Assembly: GCF_022347765.1 (NCBI RefSeq)
Contig: NZ_JAKRFZ010000025.1
Location: 1-64,000, forward strand
From: Pseudoalteromonas sp. OOF1S-7
GTDB taxonomy: Bacteria; Pseudomonadota; Gammaproteobacteria; Enterobacterales; Alteromonadaceae
DNA: 64,000 nucleotides
Direction: 5' to 3'
Position numbers and translations under genes: made by a program. Below the pieces are notes generated by a model that had not been told where the DNA came from, made no database searches, and saw nothing but the letters and a program-made list of their open reading frames with translations. Within the stretch, counting starts at the first letter, position 1. Each line of letters begins with the position of its first letter. Below, piece by piece: positions 26,410 to 35,883 of the stretch.

Positions 26410-28800
26410 TCAAAGGTCTGTTTCTGTTACAGCTTTAATTTGGTTTTTTTGCAAAAAGGCTAAGGCCTGTGCGGCTTTTAGAGGATGAGAAATTAAGAAA
26501 CCCTGGCCGTATTGACACGCTTTGGTGCTGAGCAGTTGAAACTGCTTTTCCGTTTCAATACCTTCGGCCACAACTTCCAGGTCCAGAGATTTTGCCAGCG
26601 ACAAAATCGCATCAACTAATGGGTTTTCCTCATCCTTCAATTGGTTGATAAAACTTTTGTCTATTTTTAGCACATGAATGGGCAGTTGGTGCAGGTATCC
26701 AAGCGCAGAATAGCCGGTACCAAAGTCATCCAGGTAGAGTTTAACCCCAAAGGGTGATAAGCCTTTGATAACTTTAGTGGCCAGGTTGATATTTTCAATC
26801 AGGCCGGATTCCGTAATTTCAAGGCTGAGTGCGCCCTGACTCAGGCCGTAGGTGCGATATAAGGACGCGATTTGTTCGACAAACTCCAGGCTGGCAAAAT
26901 GGCGTGACGAGACATTCACAGTCAGGCTCACCGCCTCGATCCCAATATTCTGCCACTGCGACACTTGTTTTGCTGCAAGCTCCAGCAAGTGTAAATCAAG
27001 TTCTATGATCTGACCTGTTTGTTCAGCAATGGGAATAAAGTCATCTGGTGTGACCAGGCCATTTTTCGGATGGTGCCAGCGCACCAGGGATTCAAAACTG
27101 ACAACCCTAGGTTGAGCCAGCGTAAATATGGGTTGATAGTACAACTCAAACTCCCCATTTTTGATCCCATTTTGTAAATCGTTTTCTATGTCGGCTTGCT
27201 GTTTGAGCTTTTTACGCATTTCATTATTGAAGTACCGGATCTGACTGCGCCCCGCCGACTTAGCTTCATACATAGCGGCATCGGCTTGCTGGAGCAGGGT
27301 AATGGCGCTATCTGAGTCGCTCGAAGTAAATGCAACGCCAATACTGCTGGAAGCTTGTAATAAATGACCATCAATTTGAATGGGCCTGGCTATAGCGCCT
27401 GTGATCCGTTCCAGCGCCATTTCAACCTGACGTTTGTCGCTGATGTTCTCCATGAATATGGCAAACTCATCACCTCCCAGGCGTGCGAAGGTGTCTGTTT
27501 TACGAATACTGGCCCGGATAAGATTAACGATGGCGACCAAAAAATGATCGCCCACATCATGTCCAAGCGCATCATTAATGCTCTTAAACCTGTCCAAATC
27601 AAGGTATAGCAGACAGTGTTGGCGGACTGGCTGACTTCTTCTTAAAGATAATATGGCATGTTTAATACGCTCCAGCATCAGATAACGGTTTGCCAGACCT
27701 GTCAGGTCGTCGTGCAGTGCTCTGTGTTCCAGTGCCTGGCGGGCAAGGCGCCTGTCGATTGCCATACTGAGCTGGCGGCTGATATAAGTTAAAATGGCTT
27801 TATGGTGTTGACTAAATGCCCGGTCATTGTCGTAGCTTTGTAGCACAACCACACCCTGATACTGGTCATTGACCACGAAAGGTACACCGAGCCAGGAGCG
27901 CGGCGAACGGCCAACCATTCTGAAGTTTTGCTTTCTGATATGGCGCAAAAATTGCTGGTGGTCACATAACAAGGGCTGTTGTTGCTTGATAATGTAGTAG
28001 GATGCGGTGTGTTTGATTTGCTCTTTAGAGACTTTCTGGTGAGCACTGCATTTAACACCGGCCTCTATCAAATAATCGATCTCCAGAACATCCTGCTGGG
28101 TGTCGTACAATCCAATGAAGCAGTTCTCTGCTGGGAGCTGCGAACAGATAATGCCGTATAGCTCATCATAAAACGCTTCCAGGTTGCGTGACTGGTAGGT
28201 GATATTGGCGATTTTTAGCAGGCACTTTTCCAGCTGCTGTGCCTGGTGAAGTTGTTCTACTGTGGCGGTGAGGTGATCGAGTGTTCGCACCTGATGAATT
28301 TTGGCGCTGAGTAAATGTGCCACGGTTGAAAGGATCTGCAAATGCGCCTGCGTGAAGTAGTCTGCTTCCGGGTGCTCACAATCAATCACCCCGAGTAAGG
28401 AGTTTTCATATACCAAAGGTACGCACAGCTCGGATAGCGCCGGTCGTGCATCAGCAATGTACATGGGCTCCAGGGCAACGTTCCCAGAAAGAAAAGGTTG
28501 CTTGGTCCGCGCTACATGCCCAGTGATCCCGGCAGCGATAGGGATCTTTTGCTGGCTTACCTGATGGCTGATGTCTTTATGCGCAACGCCCATACTGGCA
28601 ACTACGTCGAGAAACTGGCCAGCCGGATCACTGAGATAAATAACACAGTCGACAAACCCCAGTTTGCTTACGACCTGACTGGTAACATAGTCAAAGAGTT
28701 CATCAAGATGCGTGATCTGCAGTAGTGATGAAGAAAATTGGTTAATGATGCTTAACTGTTCGGTTTTTGATTCTAGTTTTGCTTCTGACAGTATTGGCAT
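26410..28800 (-). CDS. GAF-GAF-GGDEF-EAL cyclic-di-GMP enzyme
   Basis: A soluble 796-residue protein with two GAF sensor domains (about 20-165 and 190-345), a GGDEF domain with intact RLGGDEFAIF (about 365-525) and an EAL domain (about 545-785) with ESLVRW in place of EAL, DDFGTGYSAL and KIDKSFI. Both sites look competent, so it may make or break c-di-GMP depending on what the GAF domains bind. The upstream RxxD inhibitory site was not obvious. No membrane helix. Monocistronic. Confidence 0.92.
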   Translation of the reverse strand: MPILSEAKLESKTEQLSIINQFSSSLLQITHLDELFDYVTSQVVSKLGFVDCVIYLSDPAGQFLDVVASMGVAHKDISHQVSQQKIPIAAGITGHVARTKQPFLSGNVALEPMYIADARPALSELCVPLVYENSLLGVIDCEHPEADYFTQAHLQILSTVAHLLSAKIHQVRTLDHLTATVEQLHQAQQLEKCLLKIANITYQSRNLEAFYDELYGIICSQLPAENCFIGLYDTQQDVLEIDYLIEAGVKCSAHQKVSKEQIKHTASYYIIKQQQPLLCDHQQFLRHIRKQNFRMVGRSPRSWLGVPFVVNDQYQGVVVLQSYDNDRAFSQHHKAILTYISRQLSMAIDRRLARQALEHRALHDDLTGLANRYLMLERIKHAILSLRRSQPVRQHCLLYLDLDRFKSINDALGHDVGDHFLVAIVNLIRASIRKTDTFARLGGDEFAIFMENISDKRQVEMALERITGAIARPIQIDGHLLQASSSIGVAFTSSDSDSAITLLQQADAAMYEAKSAGRSQIRYFNNEMRKKLKQQADIENDLQNGIKNGEFELYYQPIFTLAQPRVVSFESLVRWHHPKNGLVTPDDFIPIAEQTGQIIELDLHLLELAAKQVSQWQNIGIEAVSLTVNVSSRHFASLEFVEQIASLYRTYGLSQGALSLEITESGLIENINLATKVIKGLSPFGVKLYLDDFGTGYSALGYLHQLPIHVLKIDKSFINQLKDEENPLVDAILSLAKSLDLEVVAEGIETEKQFQLLSTKACQYGQGFLISHPLKAAQALAFLQKNQIKAVTETDL

Positions 28801-28915
28801 GGCTTGGGCCTGATTACTTAATCTTCTACTATGTTAACGCTCTTAAATCATGCGTTACAGTCAATGTTGCAATTAAATTGCTATTAGCTGTAAACCTGAT
28901 GACACTTTTACGACA

Positions 28916-28921
28916 TATAAT
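28916..28921 (+). promoter_or_regulatory. candidate -10 element of pyrC
   Basis: A perfect TATAAT lies 89 bases before the pyrC start. No good -35 hexamer is seen 16-18 bases upstream, so the promoter is either weak or activator dependent, and the call is tentative. Confidence 0.4.
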
Positions 28922-29010
28922 AGTACCGGAATGGACTGGTTGGGCGTAAAAACTTTACTAACCCGTTGGCTCAGCCTATGATCGGGCAAATTCAGTAGTG
29001 GGAAAGAGCA

Positions 29011-30054
29011 ATGACAAGTAAACAGACCTTAACAATCACTCGTCCGGACGATTGGCATGTGCATCTTCGTGATGGCGCGGTTCTCGTTGACACAGTGCGC
29101 GATATCAGTCGCTATATGGGACGGGCCATCATTATGCCTAACCTGGTGCCACCTGCAACCTGCACGCAGAGTGCGCTGGCGTATCGAGAGCGAATTCTTG
29201 CTGCGAAGCCAAACGGGCAGTTCGAACCTTTGATGGTATTGTATCTGACCGACAACACCAGTGCTGAAGAGATCCGTGCGGCACAAGCCAGTGGTCATAT
29301 TGTCGCTGCAAAGTTATATCCTGCGGGCGCAACCACCAATTCAGACTCAGGCGTAACCGACATTGAAAATATCTACCCGGTTCTTGAAGTAATGCAGGAA
29401 GTGGGTATGTTGCTGCTGATACATGGTGAGGTGACTGATTCCTCGATTGATATTTTCGACCGTGAAAAGGTATTTATTGATACTAAGCTCAGAAAAGTAG
29501 TCGAGGCCTTTCCTAAGCTGAAAATAGTACTTGAGCACATTACCACACAAGATGCAGTTGAGTTCGTTGAATCAGCACCAGACAATGTTGCTGCTACGAT
29601 TACAGCGCATCACTTACTATATAATCGCAACCACATGCTGGCCGGTGGTATTCGTCCACATTACTATTGCCTGCCAATACTCAAGCGTAATACTCATCAG
29701 CAGGCACTGCTACGAGCGGCAACCAGCGGGAGTAGAAAGTTCTTCCTGGGTACTGACTCGGCACCTCATGCTAAAGATAAAAAAGAGGCCGCCTGTGGTT
29801 GTGCCGGTGCTTACACCGCCCACGCTGCCATTGAGTTGTATGCGGAGGCGTTTGAAGAAGCCGGGGCACTGGATAAGCTTGAGGGTTTCGCCAGTCACTT
29901 TGGTGCGGATTTTTACGGATTGCCTCGCAATACCGATACCATCACACTGGAAAAAAGCAGCTGGCAAGTGCCAGAATCTTATCCGCTTGGAGATACTCAG
30001 GTTGTACCAATTAAAGCCGGTGCAAGCATCGACTGGCAGGTTGTTGCTGAGTAA
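29011..30054 (+). CDS. pyrC: dihydroorotase
   Basis: Third step of pyrimidine synthesis, closing carbamoyl-aspartate to dihydroorotate. Class II (E. coli type) enzyme of 347 residues. Metal ligands are in HVHLRDG, the carboxylated lysine in AAKLYPAGATTNSDSGV, the histidines in LLIHGEV and LEHITT, and the catalytic Asp in LGTDSAPH. GGGAAAGAG precedes the ATG. A terminator follows closely, so it is monocistronic. Confidence 0.98.
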   Translation: MTSKQTLTITRPDDWHVHLRDGAVLVDTVRDISRYMGRAIIMPNLVPPATCTQSALAYRERILAAKPNGQFEPLMVLYLTDNTSAEEIRAAQASGHIVAAKLYPAGATTNSDSGVTDIENIYPVLEVMQEVGMLLLIHGEVTDSSIDIFDREKVFIDTKLRKVVEAFPKLKIVLEHITTQDAVEFVESAPDNVAATITAHHLLYNRNHMLAGGIRPHYYCLPILKRNTHQQALLRAATSGSRKFFLGTDSAPHAKDKKEAACGCAGAYTAHAAIELYAEAFEEAGALDKLEGFASHFGADFYGLPRNTDTITLEKSSWQVPESYPLGDTQVVPIKAGASIDWQVVAE

Positions 30055-30073
30055 GTATTAGATCCGATATAAC

Positions 30074-30098
30074 AAGGCAGCCGACGCTGCCTTTTTTT
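30074..30098 (+). terminator. rho-independent terminator of pyrC
   Basis: Stem AAGGCAGC/GCTGCCTT with loop CGAC, followed by a T-run, 19 bases after the pyrC stop. Confidence 0.92.
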
Positions 30099-30141
30099 GT
30101 GCAATTTAATGCTGTTCAAGGGTAACCTTGGCTCGATTTAG

Positions 30142-30972
30142 TCAGGGGGGTGTCGCTTTTTGTAAAACCGTATTCAAGGCTTCATCCATTTTTGCGATAA
30201 AGTCAGCTTTATACGGGTATTTTCCTTCATATCCTTTCAGGTATCCGATATGGGCGCTACGACTTAGTACCACGCGATCTTCTACAAATGATTGAGCTGT
30301 CATGCCGGGCAGTTGCTCTTGCAGATCACTAATACCAATCAAAGTCGAGAGCCTGTCGTTGATATAGCAGTCGACTCTTTTTTTATATAATTTGACGATA
30401 TTGGCGCGGGTATTCTTGTTTTCCCAGACGATAATGCGTCCTGCTTTTCTTGCTTGTTTGAGCACCTCGTCGAGGATTAGAAACCCGGCATTCAAGCCAA
30501 TATTAATGGGTGGTAATTCGTTATCACGTTGCTCGATATGTTGCAGTGTGACACCCGGGTTGCAAAATGCGACGACTTCTTCCTGTTTCAGGGCCACCGA
30601 ATATGGCCAGATAAAAGGGCGTGTGTCACGGTGAATATAAGGTGGCATCAGTGCAAACGCTTCGCCATTTTCAAGCGCAGCAACTCCCCTTTTCCAGGGA
30701 ATGGGGCGAAGCTCAACCAGATACTCTTCCTTGATAAGTTTGGCAGCCTCTTGGATCAGCGTTGGGTAAATGCCCACTAACTTACCATCCTGAACATAGG
30801 AGTAAGGTGGGTAGCTGTCATCAGCCAAAATCGTGACAGGTACCGGACTTGTCGCACGCACAATAAAAGCGGCGAAAACACCGCAAATAAATAGTATATG
30901 TATAATCAGAGTGTAGCCAGAGTACTTGCCATGCTGGTAACGGCACTGTCTTGTTTTAACTGCTTCTGACAC
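30142..30972 (-). CDS. periplasmic solute-binding protein-like (family 3)
   Basis: A 276-residue protein with an N-terminal hydrophobic helix (about residues 20-42) acting as anchor or long signal, then a bacterial extracellular solute-binding fold of the amino-acid type (ILADDSYPPYSYVQDGKLVGIYPTL, IPWKRGVAALENGEAFALM). Such stand-alone proteins are common in Pseudoalteromonas-like genomes with no adjacent permease, as here, and may be receptors rather than uptake proteins. The start is GTG at 30972, supported by AGGAAA nine bases upstream. Confidence 0.8.
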   Translation of the reverse strand: MSEAVKTRQCRYQHGKYSGYTLIIHILFICGVFAAFIVRATSPVPVTILADDSYPPYSYVQDGKLVGIYPTLIQEAAKLIKEEYLVELRPIPWKRGVAALENGEAFALMPPYIHRDTRPFIWPYSVALKQEEVVAFCNPGVTLQHIEQRDNELPPINIGLNAGFLILDEVLKQARKAGRIIVWENKNTRANIVKLYKKRVDCYINDRLSTLIGISDLQEQLPGMTAQSFVEDRVVLSRSAHIGYLKGYEGKYPYKADFIAKMDEALNTVLQKATPP

Positions 30973-31205
30973 TGCTGTATTTCCTGAAGGAAACCTTCCT
31001 GTAACTTTAGATAATATCTGTTCAGATGCCAGTGCTGGATCTCTTCACAGAATCATTCTGGCCACAAATCCGAGGTGTAAGACGACGTAATGTCATCCTT
31101 GTGCAGTAACGATTACAATCACATGTAGGATAATAGAGTATTTTTTCTTTCCGAGATACGCACTGTAGCAAGGTGCTACGTCAGGACATTTAGATAGGCA
31201 CAGGC

Positions 31206-31529
31206 ATGGCACACCTTTTATTAGCACAAACCAATGAGCACATCCCTCTCAAGCCACGACATCGCTTTGGTCGTGCTGAGTGTGAGGTGGATACTCAGGT
31301 GTTGGGGATCGAAATTTCGCGCCATCATGCCGTTATTACCTGGTGTGACGAGCAGTGGGTCCTGAGAGATATCAGCAAAAACGGGGTGTTCGTAAACCAG
31401 CTTAAAATCACACCAAATACCAATATGGTACTTAATTTGGGTGATGTCATCACCTTTTCAGACCTTCACCCCCACAGCTTTGTTGTCAGTTCACTTTCTC
31501 CGCCTGAGTCAACCAAGTTGCAGTGTTAA
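31206..31529 (+). CDS. small FHA-domain protein
   Basis: The 107-residue product is little more than one forkhead-associated domain, which binds phosphothreonine. The hallmark residues are RFGR (about 22-25), SRHHA (38-42) and SKNGVFVN (57-64). Its 3' end overlaps the stop of the convergent acetyltransferase gene by four bases. The phosphorylated partner and kinase are not in the window. Confidence 0.88.
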   Translation: MAHLLLAQTNEHIPLKPRHRFGRAECEVDTQVLGIEISRHHAVITWCDEQWVLRDISKNGVFVNQLKITPNTNMVLNLGDVITFSDLHPHSFVVSSLSPPESTKLQC

Positions 31530-32080
31530 AGCCAGCGACCCATTACGACAAATTGAATATCAGGGAACAAAATTCCGGCCTGGGGAGGGAGTAGCACGTT
31601 AAAGTGATGAGCCTGCATAGCTGCTACACGTGACACCGGACAGTCTAATACAATACACCGGCATCCTAGCTCTTTAGCCAGCATCAGGCGTGTTTCAATA
31701 AGCTGATTGGCGAGTCCCTGGCTTCGCCACTGTGCGGCCACGGCAAGCCGGCCCCAGGTTGCTAAAGGCATAGCCAACCGGTCGCTCAGCGGCTGATAAA
31801 GTTGTTGCTCGGGTAGGTGTGCAAGGTGAGTACAGAGATTCATTCTGGCCGTCGCAATGATATTGCCCTGATGTTTTACTAGCCAGATATATGCTTCATT
31901 GTCTGCGTCCTCAAGCCAATACTCAGGAGTTGCACAGTGTGAGATGGTATGTCCTTGCGCGTGCCATACCGCACTGCGAAACTGGCCCAGCCTCAGTGTG
32001 TCTTCATCGTTAAGTGTACCTGGTGTATAGCATTGCAGCGTAAAGGCGTGCTGCTGTGGCTGGATAAATGCGGTCATCAT
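31526..32080 (-). CDS. GNAT-fold acyltransferase (PEP-CTERM/exosortase-like or AHL-synthase-like fold)
   Basis: A 184-residue protein with a GNAT-type core: NIIATARMNLCT as strand 4, WGRLAVAAQWRSQGLANQLIETRLMLAKELG as the acyl-CoA loop and helix, and CRCIVLDCPVSRVAAMQAHHF as the last strands. The N-terminal part (LRLGQFRSAVWHAQGH) and the absence of a typical R-x-x-G-x-A loop resemble N-acyl amino acid synthase-like GNATs, but this is weak. Convergent with the FHA gene. Confidence 0.7.
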   Translation of the reverse strand: MMTAFIQPQQHAFTLQCYTPGTLNDEDTLRLGQFRSAVWHAQGHTISHCATPEYWLEDADNEAYIWLVKHQGNIIATARMNLCTHLAHLPEQQLYQPLSDRLAMPLATWGRLAVAAQWRSQGLANQLIETRLMLAKELGCRCIVLDCPVSRVAAMQAHHFNVLLPPQAGILFPDIQFVVMGRWL

Positions 32081-32211
32081 GGTCCTTTATTGGTAGCAAG
32101 CGCAGCTCAATAATAGCCCAGATCCTGGGACATGCTAGATTGAATCCAAGATTGACAATGAAAATATGGCGAGGGGATAAGCAGGTGCCGTGCACACCTG
32201 CTATGAGAAGG

Positions 32212-33066
32212 TTAACTGTGGTAGTTTTCGCAGGCTTCGAGCGTATTCTCGATCAGGCTCGCGACAGTCATTGGTCCTACACCACCTGGTACTGGCGTGA
32301 TGAAGCTTGCTCGTTGTGCAGCAACATCATACTGTACATCACCGACCAGTTTGCCAGACTCTAGCCGGTTAATGCCCACATCGATGACCATGGCACCTTC
32401 TTTGATCCAGTCACCAGGAATAAATTCTGGTTTACCGACGGCAACGACCAGTAGATCGGCGCGGCGCACATGCGCTTCAAGATCTTGGGTAAATTTGTGA
32501 CAAACGGTCGTCGTACAGCCTGCCAGCAACAACTCAAGTGACATTGGACGGCCGACGATATTGGAGGCGCCGACCACAACAGCGTGCATGCCTTTATATC
32601 TGACACCTGTTGAGTCAAGCAGGGTAATGATCCCTTTTGGTGTACAGGGACGCAATGCTGGCATACGCTGTGCCAGACGTCCAACATTATAGGGATGGAA
32701 GCCATCAACATCTTTGTGCGGGTGAATACGCTCCAACACTTTCTCGGCATCCAGTCCGTCAGGCAATGGCAGCTGGACAAGGATACCATCAACATGCGGG
32801 TCCTGATTGAGCGTTTCGACCAACTCCAGCAATTGCGCCTCGCTTGTGTCCGCGGGTAGATCGTAGGACTTAGAAACAAAGCCTACTTCTTCACACGCTT
32901 TGCGCTTTGAGCCAACGTAAACCTGGCTGGCTGGATCCTGGCCTACCAGTACAACTGCAAGTCCTGGCGCTCTGAGCCCCTGATTGATCCGCGCTGCAAC
33001 GCGGTTGGCTACGGTATTGCGAACTTGTTTCGCAATCACTTTACCGTCGATGATGTTTGCCGTCAT
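32212..33066 (-). CDS. folD: bifunctional methylenetetrahydrofolate dehydrogenase/cyclohydrolase
   Basis: One-carbon metabolism enzyme interconverting methylene- and formyl-THF with NADP+. Signature blocks are YVGSKRKACEEVGF (catalytic Lys), VDGILVQLPLP, the Rossmann motif VVVGASNIVGRPM and PVPGGVGPMTVASL. Length 284 aa is standard. Monocistronic; the tRNA cluster starts upstream on the opposite strand. Confidence 0.97.
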   Translation of the reverse strand: MTANIIDGKVIAKQVRNTVANRVAARINQGLRAPGLAVVLVGQDPASQVYVGSKRKACEEVGFVSKSYDLPADTSEAQLLELVETLNQDPHVDGILVQLPLPDGLDAEKVLERIHPHKDVDGFHPYNVGRLAQRMPALRPCTPKGIITLLDSTGVRYKGMHAVVVGASNIVGRPMSLELLLAGCTTTVCHKFTQDLEAHVRRADLLVVAVGKPEFIPGDWIKEGAMVIDVGINRLESGKLVGDVQYDVAAQRASFITPVPGGVGPMTVASLIENTLEACENYHS

Positions 33067-33364
33067 GACTGACCTTTAAATTTAAGGGTTAATTACTTGA
33101 ACGATTCATAGAGTGTATTAAAGAGGGTACTCTAATTAAAGAGGCTATCTGAGTCATAACTAACAGCGCCGGGGCTGATAGCAAAACTCATAGAGCCGCT
33201 ACTATTTTCGCAAAAATCCCCTAAATAGCCAAGCTGGATCCGCGACAGGACCACTTTATTACCCCAGAGGAAGACAGAATTGCTGGAAAACCAATCGTTT
33301 TGTTATATTTATTAAACGTTTTGAAGTAAAAATAGTCAGTCGGCATGATTTCTAAAAAAAATGT
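33067..33364. other. intergenic, folD upstream side, nothing specific seen
   Basis: About 300 bases between folD and the tRNA promoter. It should contain the folD promoter on the minus strand; I could not fix it. A short AT-rich tract lies at 33300-33360, which could be an UP-element for the tRNA promoter. Confidence 0.3.
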
Positions 33365-33393
33365 TTGACCTCATCCGGGCAAATCACTATTAT
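33365..33393 (+). promoter_or_regulatory. sigma-70 promoter of the tRNA Pro-Arg-His-Pro-Pro cluster
   Basis: TTGACC (33365-33370), 17-base spacer, TATTAT (33388-33393), followed by the G+C-rich discriminator GCACCCC. An AT-rich tract lies just upstream. The first tRNA begins 54 bases downstream. Confidence 0.85.
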
Positions 33394-33446
33394 GCACCCC
33401 GTTGTCAACGAGGGGCTCGCAAGAGAAACTCTGAAATAACACTCAT

Positions 33447-33523
33447 CGGCGATTAGCGCAGCTTGGTAGCGCACTTGGTTTGGGTCCAAGGGGTCGCAGG
33501 TTCAAATCCTGCATCGCCGACCA
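33447..33523 (+). tRNA. tRNA-Pro (TGG)
   Basis: 77 bases, acceptor stem CGGCGAT/ATCGCCG, anticodon TGG in the loop TTTGGGT, encoded CCA. Identical to the two copies at the end of the cluster. Confidence 0.97.
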
Positions 33524-33591
33524 CTTTCTTTTCTAAAAAGAAAGTTATCAACGAAAGTTGGTGGTATGCACGAAGAAGCATTCTTTGCGCC

Positions 33592-33668
<77 letters not shown>

Positions 33669-33690
33669 TTTTTAAAATCCACATTGTAGT

Positions 33691-33767
33691 GGCGGCTGTA
33701 GCTCAGTTGGTAGAGCCCCGGATTGTGATTCCGGTTGTCGCGAGTTCAAGCCTCGTCAGTCGCCCCA
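33691..33767 (+). tRNA. tRNA-His (GTG)
   Basis: 77 bases including the extra 5' G(-1) that pairs with C73, as required by HisRS. Anticodon GTG, acceptor GCGGCTG/CAGTCGC, encoded CCA. Confidence 0.97.
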
Positions 33768-33786
33768 TCTACAAAACCTATATGTT

Positions 33787-33863
33787 CGGCGATTAGCGCA
33801 GCTTGGTAGCGCACTTGGTTTGGGTCCAAGGGGTCGCAGGTTCAAATCCTGCATCGCCGACCA
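33787..33863 (+). tRNA. tRNA-Pro (TGG)
   Basis: Identical to the first tRNA-Pro of the cluster; the 3' flank CACTTTC is shared by the first two copies, which points to duplication by recombination. Confidence 0.97.
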
Positions 33864-33882
33864 CTTTCAAATTTGATATATT

Positions 33883-33959
33883 CGGCGATTAGCGCAGCTT
33901 GGTAGCGCACTTGGTTTGGGTCCAAGGGGTCGCAGGTTCAAATCCTGCATCGCCGACCA
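33883..33959 (+). tRNA. tRNA-Pro (TGG)
   Basis: Third identical tRNA-Pro copy, 19 bases after the second. A T-rich region without a clear hairpin follows. Confidence 0.97.
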
Positions 33960-34042
33960 CTTCCTCTTTTCTATATTTTTTCTAAATCTGTTTTGTTCCT
34001 TTAATTTTGTCCTTAGCGACATCAATTATTTGCCCCGATTGC

Positions 34043-34070
34043 TCGACTCTCCCGTTTTATAGGTTATAAT
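34043..34070 (+). promoter_or_regulatory. candidate sigma-70 promoter of tig
   Basis: TCGACT (34043-34048), 16-base spacer, perfect TATAAT (34065-34070). This would give a leader of about 215 bases with several small stem-loops before the tig ATG. Confidence 0.65.
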
Positions 34071-34292
34071 GCCGCGTCTATTATTTAACATAGCGCCCTG
34101 TCTGGGCAGGCAGCAAGTCTGACAGAGATCAGCACTGATTCTTAAACATCAAATGTTGGGATGTTTTTAGCGGTGATCTGCTTAATAGAGATTGAGCAAA
34201 TATGATGGTCTGCTGTCATCTGATCTGGTAAAAAGTCGACTTGTTTGTAAGGAAGGCGCGTAGTCGCCAAAAATGAAAATTGAGGTTATATC

Positions 34293-35600
34293 ATGCAAGT
34301 TTCTGTTGAGACGACTCAAGGTCTTGAGCGCCGTCTGACTATCACAGTTCCAGCTGAGAACGTTGAGACTGAAGTAAAAAAACGCTTACAACAACTGGCT
34401 AAAACACAGCGTATCGACGGCTTCCGTCACGGTAAAGTACCAGTATCTGTAATCAAAAAGCGCTATGGTGCTGCTGTCATGCAGGAAGTGGCGGGCGAGC
34501 TGATGCAACGCAACTACATCGAAGCAATTATCGCTGAGAAAATCAATCCAGCTGGCGCACCTACCTTTGCTCCTAAATCACTTGAAGCAGGTAAAGATCT
34601 AGAATTTGATGCGACTTTTGAGGTTTACCCAGAAGTTGAATTGAAAGACCTTGAAAAGATTTCAGTAGAGAAGCCAGTCGTTGATGTGACTGAAGATGAC
34701 CTGGCTAACATGCTGGAAACGCTGCGCAAGCAACACGCAAGCTGGACTGACAGCGACGCAGCTGCAGGCGAGAAAGATCGTGTAACAATCGACTTCCTGG
34801 GCACTGTTGAAGGTGAAGAGTTCGAAGGTGGTAAAGCTGAAGACTTCCCTCTTGAGCTAGGTCAGGGTCGTATGATCCCTGGTTTCGAAGATGGCATCAT
34901 CGGTAAGAAAGCTGGCGAAGAAGTCGTTGCTGATGTGACTTTCCCAGAAGAGTACCACGCTGAAAACCTGAAGGGTAAAGCAGCACAGTTCAAGATCACT
35001 GTGAAGAAAGTAGAAGTTCAGGAGCTGCCTGAACTGACTGACGAATTCGCAACTAAGTTTGGGGTTGCTGAAGGCGGCGTTGACGCACTGAAAGAAGAAG
35101 TGAAGAAAAACATGACGCGTGAACTTGGTCAGGCTGTTAAAGCTCAGATCAAAGATCAAGCGATCAAAGGTCTTCTAGAAACTAACGAAGTTGAAGTACC
35201 TAAAGCACTTATCGACCAGGAAATTGATGCACTACGTCAGCAAGCTGCACAACGTTTCGGTGGCGATGCTAAGAACATGCCAGAGCTACCGGCTGAGCTG
35301 TTCCACGAGCAAGCTGTAACACGCGTTAAAACGGGTCTGTTGTTAGGCGAAGTGATTAAAGCGAACGACATCAAAGTAGATGACGCAAAAGTTGAAGAGC
35401 TCATTGAAACTGTGGCTTCTGCTTACGAAGATCCAAGCGAAGTAGTTTCTTACTACAAAGGCAACGACCAGCTTATGCAGCAAATGCGTAACGTTGCAAT
35501 GGAAGAGCAAGCAGTAGATGCGATTCTGGCAGCAGCTCAGGTTGCTGATGTTGAGAAGTCTTTCGACGACATCATGAACCCACAACAGGCAGCTCAGTAA
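34293..35600 (+). CDS. tig: trigger factor (ribosome-bound chaperone and PPIase)
   Basis: Folds nascent chains at the ribosome exit. The N-terminal ribosome-docking signature GFRHGKVP is at about residues 43-50, the FKBP-like prolyl isomerase domain at about 150-245 (DRVTIDFLGTVEGEEFEGG, LELGQGRMIPGFEDGI), and the helical C-terminal chaperone arms follow. Length 435 aa (E. coli 432). It heads the conserved tig-clpP-clpX-lon-hupB-ppiD order. Confidence 0.98.
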   Translation: MQVSVETTQGLERRLTITVPAENVETEVKKRLQQLAKTQRIDGFRHGKVPVSVIKKRYGAAVMQEVAGELMQRNYIEAIIAEKINPAGAPTFAPKSLEAGKDLEFDATFEVYPEVELKDLEKISVEKPVVDVTEDDLANMLETLRKQHASWTDSDAAAGEKDRVTIDFLGTVEGEEFEGGKAEDFPLELGQGRMIPGFEDGIIGKKAGEEVVADVTFPEEYHAENLKGKAAQFKITVKKVEVQELPELTDEFATKFGVAEGGVDALKEEVKKNMTRELGQAVKAQIKDQAIKGLLETNEVEVPKALIDQEIDALRQQAAQRFGGDAKNMPELPAELFHEQAVTRVKTGLLLGEVIKANDIKVDDAKVEELIETVASAYEDPSEVVSYYKGNDQLMQQMRNVAMEEQAVDAILAAAQVADVEKSFDDIMNPQQAAQ

Positions 35601-35655
35601 GCCCTTTTGATCTCGTCAAAGACGAAATCATTGACTTACTGTTAAGCTAACGTTT

Positions 35656-35709
35656 AAATGGCTCGTATTGCTCTGTGTTTTGCAGTGCTGCGAGCCATTT
35701 TTGTTTCTT
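35656..35709 (+). terminator. terminator after tig
   Basis: A 10-bp stem AAATGGCTCG/CGAGCCATTT enclosing a 25-base loop, followed by TTGTTTCTTT, 56 bases after the tig stop. clpP therefore probably has its own promoter. Confidence 0.75.
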
Positions 35710-35883
35710 TGCTCAAAGCAACACGGTTGTGCGTATATTTTTGTTTATCAGCCTCTTTTGTATAAACATACGTCTATAAGCTTGTTGTAACTTGAGTAAA
35801 CAAATTGTGCTTGTCCTTCGTATGAAACTGACAGGCGGCCAGGTTTTTGCAGTGCACTTCCCTGTTTATAAGGAATCTATAAA